Below, in pieces: positions 33,061 to 44,634 of a stretch of 64,000 bases of DNA. How positions within the stretch are numbered: the stretch's first letter is position 1; every line of letters starts with the position of its first letter. The position numbers and the translations under genes were made by a program. This DNA is from Cephalotrichum gorgonifer. Taxonomy: Eukaryota > Ascomycota > Sordariomycetes > Microascales > Microascaceae. The notes beneath the pieces are model-generated. The model was not told the origin of the DNA. It did not search any database and saw only the letters and a program-made list of their open reading frames with translations. The DNA lies in assembly GCA_900312665.1 (NCBI GenBank), contig ONZQ02000002.1:2184985-2248984 (forward strand), in the 5' to 3' direction.

Positions 33061-34952
33061 AGCGAAGCCCAATGCAACGGAGAACATGCGGGACCGTCGC
33101 CGAGTAATTACATCCTGGGCGCAACGGATACCTTGGCACCATACTATATGTATGAGCCCGATATGTCTTGGAGCAGCTCTCTCTCCGAGCTCATCACGGA
33201 TCGAGCCAGCTCTCCCGGTCAACCCAACGTCTCCCCGGAGACACTGTCCCCGTAATGTTATAACTCGGCCGCTCAGTTCCTTGGCTCTCACAAGACTACA
33301 AAGCGGCCGACTTCGGGAGCTTTATGTGCGGTACTCTCTCTGCGCATCAATCTCGTCTCGCTCGAGGATTACCCGCTCGTAGTCCGACGTAGCTGCGGGG
33401 TCGGAAGAAAAGCAAGCAATGTTATGAGTGCGGATTGTCTCAGAAATTTATCGTCGGCGCGGGGTCAACATCGATCGTATCGCTCGATTTTTTAAGTCTT
33501 CCTAGCCGGGCAGGGAGAGCTTGAAGGTAAAATGGCGCGTTGCTCAAGGTTTGTCTGGCCCGCGCCTGGCGTCCAAGGTCGCGCGCGTCGATAGTGTCGG
33601 CGAGAAGAGAGATGCCGGGCATTCTGGGGTGGGAAAAAAGTTTAGCAGCTTGGCGAATATCCAATTCGCTCCTACCAAAGTTCCACTCAAACTCAAATGG
33701 GCACCTATCCCTCCCTTGATCGTCGCTCGTCGCCGTCGCCCTAGGGCCCGGCTCGGTCTCGCAGAAATCGAAGTGCTCAATCGGTAGGAGGCAGTTGGGA
33801 TTGGTTTGCAGGGTCTCCTCAGTGGGCTTTTTCAGATGGAAACCAGGATTCCGTCTTGTCGCGCGCTCACTTCGAGCCGGGGGCACCGTGTCCCACCCGT
33901 GTGCGCCCTCGATCTTCGTGCGGTCAACCCTCTTGGATCAGAGGAACCTGCGGCTTCCTCGTTTAAAAAAATAATAAAACCTGTAACGTGGAGAAATGCG
34001 CGGGGGAATTCCAAGCCGACCCAGGGATCTTGGACTCCCTGGCTTTTCGGCCCTTCAACCTGGATGCAATGCATCCCAGTTTCCGAGGCGCCTTTGCCTA
34101 TGACGCCCATCTTTGCCCCTCCACCCCTTTCCCCTCCCCCCCACTCCCCCGCCCTCCTTCCGCTTGGATCCCTCCATTCGCCGAGATCCAGGATGAATGG
34201 CAAAAATGAGATAGAGTGGAGGGGTGTGAATGCGGAAGGGGGGGCGCCGGCGCCGCGCCAGTGCTAGGACGCCCCGTCCACTGATAACGGTTCGCCAATC
34301 CGACTGTAATAAAATGTGCTAATCTCTGAACTTTTGCTTTTTCTGGCGCGGAGGCTGCAATCTTCCACGCGGAGCTCGACGGGAAGAAGTGGGTTGGGGG
34401 TGTCGGAAGATGCACACCCTCGCCCTGGTACGACTTCACCCGTACTCGTATTTGGTCTTGGTATGATGTGGCCTTCAACGGCAGCAGGGCCCCGCATGTG
34501 AGGGACGCTTATGTCCCCCCTTTCCCCAGAGGAACTGCCATCACTCCAGCGTCGAGGGTGGTTGGACTCGTCCTCGTAGTATTCTGGGCGTCGCGGGGTT
34601 TCTGTTGTTGGTGCGCGTTCGGAGGATGGCTCGGAGAAAGGCGATAAAGTGGGTCCGTCTGTCGGCGGGAAGCGGAAAGCGGGGCGGAACTTTGGCTCAT
34701 CCAGCGAGTGGTTTCAGGCGTTAGGTAACAGCTAGGCCAGCCCCCTAGCTCGTTAGGTGAGAAATAGCGCCAGCCGTGTGGCGGAACAGCGACAAACACA
34801 ATTGACAAATTCGCTTTACAAACCTTGCTATCTCGTCCATCAAAGGTGCCTCCAACCAACCCGAGCGCCTCTACCGGCCTGGCAATCCAGCTGCCCCTCC
34901 GCCCCGTCTGACATTGCAGTCCTTATCGCCGGAGTCGGTCGTACTTTGTGTG

Positions 34953-34972
34953 TACTCGTACTCGTACTCGTA
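34953..34972 (+). repeat. (TACTCG)3 hexamer array
   Basis: Three tandem TACTCG units followed by TA, about 11 bp before the palindrome at 34983-34998. Confidence 0.9.
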
Positions 34973-34982
34973 AGTGCAGCGA

Positions 34983-34998
34983 GTCCTCGTACGAGGAC
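34983..34998. repeat. 16-bp perfect palindrome GTCCTCGTACGAGGAC
   Basis: Every base pairs with its mirror position. It shares the CTCGTACGAG core with the palindrome at 33049-33060. Confidence 0.9.
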
Positions 34999-35956
34999 AG
35001 TAAGGAATGGTCGGGCGGGGGCAGATGGGTCGTCAATGGTGAGGGTTGGTCTCGAAGGGTGGAGAGGGGAGCGGCAAGGCAACCACCGGGTGTCCAAATA
35101 ACAAAGCGAATGATTACTGGATGAGGAAAGAGAGGAAGGAACCACCGAAAGGCGGCTCTACGAGCAATACTCGTTCTCGTTCTCCTCCCCAAGGAGAGAT
35201 ATTCAAAAGTGGGCTCGGCGTCAGTACGTGGGCTCTTATGACTTTTTATACAAACCGATTCATCTTGACAATCCCTCGGCTCAGGTGGCTGGCTTTACGT
35301 GACCACGCGAGGAGGAGGATGTTATCTTATCGCAACCCTACTCCAGCCGACTTCGTTATCTATCGTATCGGGGATTTGGTGTGGCCCAGGTATACTTGTA
35401 TGGTAAATCGTATGTGCGAGTACAACTACTGGAGCCAAGTGTTTGAAACCACTTTCAAGAACCGAAGCCAAAAAGTTCGTGAGAGCCTGCGGGCGCAAAA
35501 TCCAGGGTCCATTCTGGGGTGGAGGTGTGAATGAAGACAGGACTTCTTCCGCGGAACCAAAAAGGGAAAGAAAAGCGCCGACGAACTTATCTCATTGGCG
35601 AATTCTATTAGCTCCGTCCTCCAAGTAATACATCCTCCCCTCCTTGCATGAGAGCCACATGCTGATGCTTGGTGGGGGGTGTTCCATCAGGAGTGCCTGT
35701 GGGGAAAGGACACACCCGAGCCCAGGGTTACGACCATCCTCGCGACTCGGCCAAAAAAAAAGTTGAAAGGTTGCCCGTCTCGGTGGCATTTGTTTGGCGG
35801 AAGCGAGCGGACATTGGATTGAGTGAAATCCCACCTACGCCCCACTTTCCGCGCTCTTCCCGATGGATGGTCGGAGAAGGGACGGAGGATGGCCGTGTGC
35901 ACGAGAATAAACCGGAAGCTAGGGGGCCTTGGAGTATGGGGTATTGAAATCAGATT

Positions 35957-35988
35957 ATTATCCCTCGTCCCGATTATCCCTCGTCCCG
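35957..35988. repeat. Exact 16-bp tandem duplication
   Basis: ATTATCCCTCGTCCCG occurs twice, at 35957-35972 and 35973-35988, with no mismatch. Confidence 0.95.
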
Positions 35989-37742
35989 GGTATTATTGGC
36001 ACACCGAACATCGGACGTCGGCGGGTGGTGGTGTGTGGGGGGAGAGAATTTGTTTCTCGAAGCGGTGGTTGGCGGGACTGATTGGGTTTGAGCTAGAAAT
36101 TAGTCAGTTACAAGGACGAGGATTGATTACGGGCACGGCCGTGCTCGCAGCTAGTGCGGGCGCAGGACAGGCAGTAACTACCGATCGGAAGGAGATGGGA
36201 GGCAGGAGCCAGCCGCAGGCCGACTGTTAGTGCAATGTGGCTTCCCACAGCAAGTTCACGCCCCCACCACCACCACCACTCGCCCTTCCCTCCAACCCCC
36301 AAGATGCAGGAATAATACGACGTTGTACCCCCTCAGCTCCATATGTGGTGGGCAGTTTTTGGTCGCACAGCCTGGAATGTCTTTTTCTTGAGCGCCCGTT
36401 TTGTTGGCAAGTCTCGTGCCAGGCAGGTTGGCGTGAGCCCATCTGCCTGGTCTCCCCATCTACGAGTACGGATACGAGGCATATATTTGAACCCGGAGTG
36501 ATTTTCTGTAGGGCAATCTAGCGTAAAACGTACCACGCAACAGACCATCAATGGCGGGGCATCACCTCCGCGGGCCGGCTGTGCGAAGGGCAATTTGCGA
36601 TTCTTACGAGTAGTCGCAGTCGGTGGCACATGCCTCTGGGCTGGCAATGACGTACGTCTGCAACTACCCATGCGAACCACTGCCCAGATAGGCAATGGCC
36701 AGACCCATGAGGGGCGGGGGTCAGTACCCATGGTGGGAATTAAGCTAAGGAAGGTGCGTTGCGGACAGGGGTTATCCCGAGCCCAAACACGCGAGCCCGG
36801 GAAAATGCCTTTCCCTTCCTTACCTAGTATCCATTCTCCCTGCCAAGGGTCTTCTTCCTCGCATGAGGCTCCATTCCTTATGCCCAATCGGTCATCGACA
36901 CCCCCCCTTTCAAAAAAGCCTCCGATGTTGTCCCTGGCCAACCGCAGAGCTCGCCTGGGGTCATCTCTAATATCTGTCTGTCATAGCCTTTCCAAACCAT
37001 CCCCCTCTTGACGAATGAGGTGCCGCCCATTTACTCGGACACTCTTCCATCTGATAGATAAAGATTTCCTGGGTTCTTTGACGGTCGCTTCCCCCGGAAC
37101 CCACTTTCAATATTCCTCCCTCCTCCCACTGGTTGGGATAGGCTGATGGCGCCGCCATTTCCGGTCTGCCTCCGGAAACGTTACCCCATGAACTTCCCAC
37201 CACCCACTCGACTGCGCTCCCAAGTGGGATGACGTCCGTCGTCGGTCGTCGCTCGCTGGGAGTGGGACAGGGCGTGGGAATTTAAAGACCGCAGCCGGCT
37301 TCTTGCTTCGGCCAATCCGCCGCGCCGGAACACACGCCCCGCGCCCCCCCTCCTTACCCAATGAGGTTATTCATCTACAATTCGGCCCTCTCTCCCCGGC
37401 GGCGAGCACCGTTGCCTTGCGAGTGCATGTTAGGATATGTGGGGGTTTGTCTCGAAAAAAAAAGTGGTTGCGCGCCGCGCGATTGACTCCTGCTCTCGAG
37501 TGTGGGACCGACCTCGCAACCTGAGATACGTTTTTTTTTCTTCAATTTTTTTGCCTCCCTCCTCCCCTTCTTACACGACCCCCCCCTTTCCGCCCCCCCA
37601 CTCACCCACCCTTCTCCCACAATGAGAGCTTATCTCCAAACTAGACCGAAGAACGGCGCTTGCCTCTCGGCGCTCCGCTGTCCTTCCCGATGTCTGTAGT
37701 TTTATGGCAACTTGACGTACTCAGTAGTGTGCATCCGGATTG

Positions 37743-37748
37743 TATAAA
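37743..37748 (+). promoter_or_regulatory. TATA box of NADP-GDH gene
   Basis: TATAAA lies about 180 bp upstream of the ATG at 37930 and is followed by a pyrimidine-rich tract, a common core-promoter arrangement in highly expressed fungal genes. Confidence 0.6.
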
Positions 37749-37929
37749 GAAACGAGAAACCCTCCTCTTCCTCCCCCCGATCCTCTTCTCTCCTTTCGCT
37801 CACTATTCCAACCATTGATACCCATCTCATCTCCTCGCCACCTTCTCACGCCTCGCTCGAACTTAAACTCAGTCGAGCCTTTGGACAAGCACCTTTATAC
37901 AACACCTTAAACCCACACAAGCAGTCACA

Positions 37930-39508
37930 ATGGCCATTCTTCCCACCGAGCCCGAGTTCGAGCAGGCTTACAACGGTACGCATGATCCCCAATGATATAT
38001 CTCTCCACGTGGTGAAGAGTGAGACAAAAAGAGACTGGGGAAACGACATTGTCCAAGAAGCCACCGGAAAGCTAACGAGATTTCCCCCTCTTTATAGAGC
38101 TTGCCACCACGCTCGAGAACTCGACCCTCTTCCAGAAGCACCCCGAGTACCGCACCGCGCTCAAGGTTTCCGCCATCCCCGAGCGTGTCATCCAGTTCCG
38201 CGTTGTCTGGGAGGACGATGCGGGCAACCTGCAGGTCAACCGCGGTTACCGCGTTCAGTTCAACTCCGCGCTAGGCCCTTACAAGGGTGGCCTGCGCCTC
38301 CACCCCTCGGTCAACCTGTCTATTCTTAAGTTCCTTGGCTTCGAGCAGATCTTCAAGAATGCGCTCACTGGTCGTAAGTCGAAACCCCCCTGCAACATGC
38401 CCCATAAACCCAAATAAGGGGAAAATAGACGGGAGAGACAAGAACGGCAATTAACGAAAATGCCAATATAGTTTCCATGGGCGGCGGCAAGGGAGGCGCC
38501 GATTTCGACCCCAAGGGCAAGAGCGACGGCGAGATCCGCCGTTTCTGCACCTCTTTCATGCGTGAGCTTGGAAAGCACATCGGTGCCGACACTGACGTGC
38601 CCGCTGGTGACATCGGTGTGGGCGGTCGCGAGATCGGCTACCTGTTCGGTGCCTACCGCAAGGACCGCAACAAGTTCGAAGGTGTCCTGACCGGCAAGGG
38701 CCTCAGCTGGGGCGGCAGCCTGATCAGGCCCGAGGCCACCGGCTACGGTCTCGTCTACTACGTTGACCTCATGCTCCAGCACATGGGCAAGGGCGGCTTC
38801 GCTGGCAAGCGCGTCGCCATCTCCGGCTCCGGCAACGTCGCCCAGTACGCGGCGCTCAAGTGCATTGAGCTCGGTGCCACCGTCGTCTCTCTCTCCGACT
38901 CCACCGGTGCCCTCGTCCTCGACGGTGCGGAGGACTCCTTCACTCCCGAGGATATCAGCGCCATCATGAGCCTCAAGGAGAAGCGCAAGGCCATCACTGA
39001 GTTCAGCGGCAACGGCAAGCACAGGTACATCGCCGGCGCCAGGCCGTGGGTGTACGTCGGCAAGGTCGACATCGCGCTCCCCTGCGCGACCGAGAACGAG
39101 GTCAGCAAGGAGGAGGCCGAGGTGCTCGTCCGCAACGGCTGCTACGTCGTCGCTGAGGGCTCCAACATGGGCTGCACCCAGGAGGCCATCGACCTCTTCG
39201 AGGCCGAGAGGCAGACCAAGGGCAGCTCCGCCATCTGGTACGCCCCCGGCAAGGCCGCCAACTGCGGTGGTGTCGCCGTCTCGGGTCTCGAGATGGCCCA
39301 GAACAGCCAGCGCCTCCGGTGGACCCGTGAGGTCGTCGACGAGAGGCTCAAGGACATCATGAAGGACGCCTTCGAGGCCGGTCTCAAGAGCGCCGCCGAG
39401 TACGTCGAGACCAAGGAGGGCGAGCTTCCTTCGCTCGTTGCCGGTAGCAACATCGCCGGCTTCATCAAGGTCGCGGAGGCCATGCACGACCAGGGTGACT
39501 GGTGGTAA
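37930..39508 (+). CDS. gdhA: NADP-specific glutamate dehydrogenase
   Basis: Predicted 452-residue cytosolic enzyme that aminates 2-oxoglutarate to glutamate with NADPH, a main route of ammonium assimilation. Exons: 37930-37975, 38098-38373 and 38472-39508; all junctions keep frame, giving ALTG-LSMGGGKGG. Substrate and catalytic residues are visible: Lys in PYKGGLRLHPSV, and the active-site Lys in MGGGKGGADFDPKGKS. DIGVGGREIGYLFG and the glycine-rich NADP-binding SGSGNVAQYAALK follow. Length matches the fungal hexameric NADP enzymes. The first two introns lie near the 5' end, as in Neurospora am. Codon bias is extreme, as in abundant proteins. Confidence 0.97.
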
Positions 39509-41591
39509 ATGCATTCTCTCCCTTCCTCTCCTTGCATAGGTTTTAGGGAGAAGCATTTAGGATCTGACGACCCATTCCTCCCTACTTCCTCTCCTTTTTT
39601 TCTCAAGCCTTTCTTTTTCGTTCTTTCTTCTGGATGGGACGGTTTACGGATTTGACGATTTCTTTCGGCATATCACACACTTTTTTTTCGGGGGTACGGT
39701 TACGGGGGGTGCATCTCGAATTTGGCAGGCTCGTTTTCTGGTGTTTATGTTTTTCAGGGACTCATTTGCGTCTTCTTCTTCATGTATATATGATGCACGC
39801 GACTCGGAGCCTTTTCTTTTAGGATACACTGTTTAAGGCGAAATAAAGCATTATCAGATATCTATCCATCTCCAGATCGTTTTTTGTCTCGTTCTGCTAC
39901 TCGTCTACTTGTGCGGATTTTGAATGCCCTCTTCCTAACCCCTGGGTTCGTCGAAGCTGTGTCTGTCTTTGACACACCATGAAAGGTGGTGCTGGGGCAG
40001 CTGTCGTACGCGGGCGTGTGTGCGACAAGGCTCAAACAGAGCTAGCGAAGTCTATTCCTGGACAGCCGCGAATATCCTTCCATATTGGAGGTAACAGTCA
40101 CTCGTCATGGGCCTGAGACATGGGGGTCATGGCATGTGAACATGGACGGATGGACGGGCACACTCTCACCCAATCTGGCGAGGGTCGCGTGAGGACTCGA
40201 CGGGGAGGGATATGCGGGGATGGATTATGATAGGTCTCGTGCATTGGAAGCATGCTCATGCCAGGTCCAGGTCGGAACTACGCTTCTGCCCTTTGCACGG
40301 CATCTCATTAGCTTTCAGGTCGAGCTCGTGTGCATAGGGAAAAGGGGGGGCGGAGGGGTTACAAGGGAAGAAGCCGGGCTTCCTGGAAACACCTCAGCGA
40401 CCCAAAATAGAAACGAGGCCCAATGGTTTACAATGGTTATATATTCAGCCGTGTAAGACAGAGCTGGCCCCCTCCATTTTTTCCTCCCCACTGAATCTCC
40501 GAGCGTTTATTGTCCCGGAGAGAGTACTGAACTAGGCATCTCCTCCGTCCAGTACGCGACATTTGGTTTCTGGGATTTCAAGGCTGACGACCATTCCCTC
40601 CCAGGAACATATGGAACGGGGGAAAGGGGGGTGTCTCGTACCGTGAACAGCCCTGGATTCGACGAGATGAGACGTGGGGAGCCGAGGACAGGTGGTCGGG
40701 TTCCCGAGGGTAGCACGACTGCCGGAGGATATATGCGGTTTCCTCTAAATTTGGGAAAAGGGGTTCGTCCCCACACCCCTCGTCCGCGCCCTTGGAAATG
40801 AACTAAGAGTTACTCTCCCATATTCCCTGGCGGAGCCCTCCTGGAGGGTATGCTCACGGAACTGGGTCGGTCCGGGGGGGGGCGGGGGCGGGGACTTACA
40901 CGGCCACAATCGATCTCCGGCCGGCTCAGCTAGCCCGGGCGAGGCTCGGGGTGTCTTACACGTGCTGTACTCGTGTGACCTAGGCACACACGCTCCGTTA
41001 AAGCTCGCAGCCCCTTGGAAAGGTGACTCGGGCTGTCTACCCTGGCACCGGACCTGAATGCCCCCCCCAAGCTAAGCCACGCCATCACCGTCACCTCCTC
41101 CCCTCTCGGCATTGGCACGAAGGGGGGGAACCGGGGGGGGAGCCTCCATCCGGTAAGATGCTGTAGCACAAGACTTACAAAAGCCTTACCAGGAGAATAG
41201 CAAGGGGGGCTGTGGAACGACGAAGGCCCCCTCCTTTTCGAGCCCCTCGTGCCCGTGCCCTTTGCTGTCTATTTCGGGAAAACAAAACGGGGCCTCGTGA
41301 CGACATAAATCGGAAATTAGCACACGCGGGTATCCGTTACCTGCGGAGCTGGCATCGGGTGGAATGTTTTATGGAAGATTTCTCTCCTGTGGGTACCTGG
41401 TTTCCAGAAGTCGGGGAGAACAGGGAAGACAGTGGCGTGGCGTGGGACCTTTTCTTTTTATGTTTTTCTTCTTTCCTTTTATGTACTCGTTCTCGTATGG
41501 GTATACAAAGTACGGAAAGTGAGTGTCGTGAGTCTATGAATATACAATGTTGAGGGTGAGGGAGTCAGAGTGAAGGAGGAAAGGGCGTAGT

Positions 41592-41645
41592 GTAAAGTGC
41601 ACAGCTGTGACAACCCTCGCCCGTTGTCACAGCTGTGCACTTTAC
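41592..41645. repeat. Perfect 23-bp inverted repeat with 8-nt loop (hairpin)
   Basis: The left arm (41592-41614) and right arm (41623-41645) are exact reverse complements across all 23 bases, separated by CCTCGCCC. Each arm contains the smaller palindrome CACAGCTGTG. It lies far from any gene and has no flanking mobile-element sequence that I recognise. Confidence 0.95.
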
Positions 41646-44532
41646 TCCACGTGGGACTGCCTATCTGTGCTGAGTACGGAGAATAATGGCCCAAACGTCG
41701 GTCTTTCCGGAAGACCCCAACCGGGAATTTACAGGTATTGACCTGTCTTGAGTGACAAGCTACTCCTTGGGCAAGCAGGCGTCGGGATCGGGATCGGGCA
41801 GAGTACAAGTAGGTCGTCACACCTTTTTTTTTTCTTTTTCCAAAATGCGACTCTCCCTTATCAATCATATGGGAACAGTTGCATTTTTTGTCTCAGCCCT
41901 ATACTATTTCCGGCAACATTTAGTTAAAAAAGTGCCTGGGGCTAATATAGTATCGCATGGTCTCGTGGACATTCGTACGAAAAGTCTCTAGCGCGCTAAC
42001 GGGGTCCCGAGGAGAGGGTTAGAATGGATGTAAAATAAGACGAGAGTACCTCGTACTCCGCACTCCTCGTGCTTGAGTAACTGCGGCTAGCTTTGTTGTC
42101 GTGTATATAAGCCAGATCCTTATTTTAGGATTCGTACTCAATTACTCAATACGAGTAATACGCAGCCTCATACCACTTACGAGTACTTGTAAGTTGCTAG
42201 CTCGCACGCACGCCAGTTGAAAGTCACTTTCCTCGTGAATTCTTTCCTGAAGCGGTGAAAAGTTTACATGGTCGGGTAGCCCTTGATACCCTACAATCCC
42301 TGTCTCTCCCCCCTCTTCGTCACTATCGTGAAGATCCTCAGCTCTATTGCCCCACCACCACCTCCACACCGTTTTTTCTCTTTCTCCTTTCGTTACTTTT
42401 TCCTCCGGTTCGAGCCACCCCCTCCCCCTGTCTTTGCTCATAGCCACGTAGGTAGGTGGCTTCCATCCTCCGGGCTGGCAAGCCCCAAGAATAGAAATCT
42501 CTGACACTTCTTTTTTCTCCATGTTGTCCCCCCCGGTTCCTCCGGGCAGCACAAATGAGCTGAGCCTGTAAAACCCAGCTCACCAACCCAGCCACTCACT
42601 CGCTTTAGATAGACGAGGGCAGGTGAGTCAGGCTGAGAAATATGAGGTTGTTGATATATACACGTCTCCCTCTTGATACACCATAATAAGCCGGATTATA
42701 TACAAGTGGCATGTGAGCTTATAATCTAAAAGCCAAGAATAACACATGGAGTACTTGTTGTACATAGAGTACATAGTACTTTATGGGACGCGACCGGAAG
42801 GGATGCAGGGTTCGGCCGGGACGGTACCGGGGCGAGTATGGTCAGGTAGTTGACGGAGCCGCCGTTTTCGCAACCGTTCCGAAGAGGGCCGCCGAATGGG
42901 CTATTTTGTACACGAATATGCAGCATTGAAAAAACGATGTGCCCGTAAATATGCAGAGGAAATAAAATTCGAAATCACCTTCTCCTAGCAGACCGACACG
43001 GAAAGTCTCACAAACCTGGGCCCAGGATTCTTGTTCCTATCCCTCCATGGAAGGACCAATGTGCATGAATTCTACCCCGCAATTGCGCACAGCATTCATA
43101 CATCAGAAGGAAGGGCCCAACCTCACAGATAACCAGCCCGGTAGACGTACTTACATAGTGCGCGGTGATCGGACAGGTCCTAGATGGACGGGTTGCTCCC
43201 CTTTTTACTAAACCACTTTCAGTGTTGCGACTCTTTCGGACCCGATACCACTTACTACCATCACCCAAGCGACGGAAAGCTCTGCATAGATTCTATGTGT
43301 GTATGTATTTGTGGTCGGATCCGTATCCTCGGGCGTGCGCAGAAGGGAAGGGCAGTATGGGAATATTTAAGCGGCCACGGCGCCCAGCTAGAGAGAGAGG
43401 CGAGGAGACACTAGCCTAGCTGAGTAACTGGGTAGTGTACAGGGGGACAAAACATATCAAGTGTGGGGTAGGTAGTTGCACCACGATGCATTCTCCATCG
43501 ATGAATTGAGTAACGCCCAGCGCAGAGGTGGATTCGTCATAGGGTTCTGTGCCGAGATGAATTCCCATTCTGGGGCCAAGGAGGTGGCGCTGTGGGGTAT
43601 GCATGAAGATAAACAGCAACTGGGGAAGATTCTCGATGGGGACCTGGATGCTGGGTTGATCACACATCTCCTGCGTCCGACATGCCTATAATGATGGACG
43701 ACTTCTACGAAGAAATCTGGTCAACTCCTCACCATCACCCTCAGCCCACGGGCCAAGTGGCCTAAGCCATTCATTCTATTCATTCTATTGAACAGTGATA
43801 TGAGCAGGATAAGACGAAAAAGGTTGCTCGTACACTGTTTGTAGTAGCCTCCGATTCCCGAGACAGAAGCTAAAAGCCCACAAACCCCACAGGACCCTGT
43901 TCAGTGCCTGGGAAGGAACACGATTGGAAGCTGCACCCACTGCACCCCGCGTCATGGTGTTCACCATCGCCCCACCATACCCCGCATTGCCTCCTCGCGA
44001 TGGTACCTACTTGGGCACGTGCAGTTAAGTCGGATCCGAGTGATAGAGGGCTATTGAATTAAAATGGAATACAAAACACATGAGTTTGGCAAATATGTAA
44101 ATAGAATTATGAATATATATGTAATCCACCCCGTCTCTCCGAGCACACGTATCCCGCCCTGGCAGGGCTTTGAAGTGTCCCTCCCTCCCATGATCGGCAC
44201 CTGCCTGCCAGTATAAGACAGGCCCACCTTTCCCCACGCTTTTGCCCCGCTGCGGCCCGTACCCGTGCCTCGGATCTTAGCGAGGACCGATACCGTGGGG
44301 CAAATTCTTGGCGGCCGATGAGAACTGGTGGTCATCTCCAACAAGTATGGATCGGATCCGACGACGCCCCGACGAAACTGTCACTAGCTTCGGCTACCAC
44401 TGCCGGGGGTTTTTTTTTCTTTCAGTTTTTTGGAGGGTTCAAGAGTGGCTGCTGTGTTCTCAATAATCCCACCTTCTCCATGTGGCCTGGCGTCGCGGTC
44501 GTGTAGCCATTCGGATGCTCTGTTTTACACAA

Positions 44533-44540
44533 TATAAAAG
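44533..44540 (+). promoter_or_regulatory. TATA box of PHB depolymerase gene
   Basis: TATAAAAG, about 100 bp upstream of the ATG at 44635, matches a strong TATA consensus at normal spacing. Confidence 0.7.
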
Positions 44541-44634
44541 GCGGTGCATCGTCCGTCTTCTTAGGAGCTCACCTGAACCATCATCTCGTTATCGTGGATG
44601 AAATCCGCTCTTTTCCCGCTCTAGCCCTTACACG

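Larger units (their letters stand above)
32507..37929. other. Gene-free 5.4-kb region upstream of NADP-GDH
   Basis: No gene is supported. It holds the PDI promoter on the left and the presumed long control region of glutamate dehydrogenase on the right. TACTCG/CGAGTA repeats, small palindromes and an exact 16-bp tandem duplication are listed separately. The final 500 bp are pyrimidine-rich (37540-37620 and 37760-37860), as in leaders of highly expressed fungal genes. In Neurospora, am (NADP-GDH) has activating elements 1-2 kb upstream, so distal elements here would not be surprising (inference). Confidence 0.55.
39509..44634. other. Gene-free 5.1-kb region between gdhA and the PHB depolymerase
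   Basis: No gene is supported. The left end is the gdhA 3' flank, T-rich at 39590-39690. Further right are TACTCG-type motifs near 40968, 41480, 42035-42060 and 42131-42195, and a perfect 23-bp inverted repeat at 41592-41645. Confidence 0.55.

Noticed and set aside
33440..33886. Minus-strand open frame of 148 codons between PDI and gdhA
   Set aside because: It opens on GTG rather than ATG and shows no family features or splice extension; treated as chance.
38279..39556. Long minus-strand open frame (425 codons) opposite gdhA
   Set aside because: Antisense shadow of strongly biased codons in NADP-GDH; the composition (Leu/Val/Asp/Gly repeats) resembles no protein family.
43476..43691. Plus-strand frame of 71 codons beginning with ATG
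   Set aside because: Short, unrecognised, no promoter-like context; insufficient support for a gene call.
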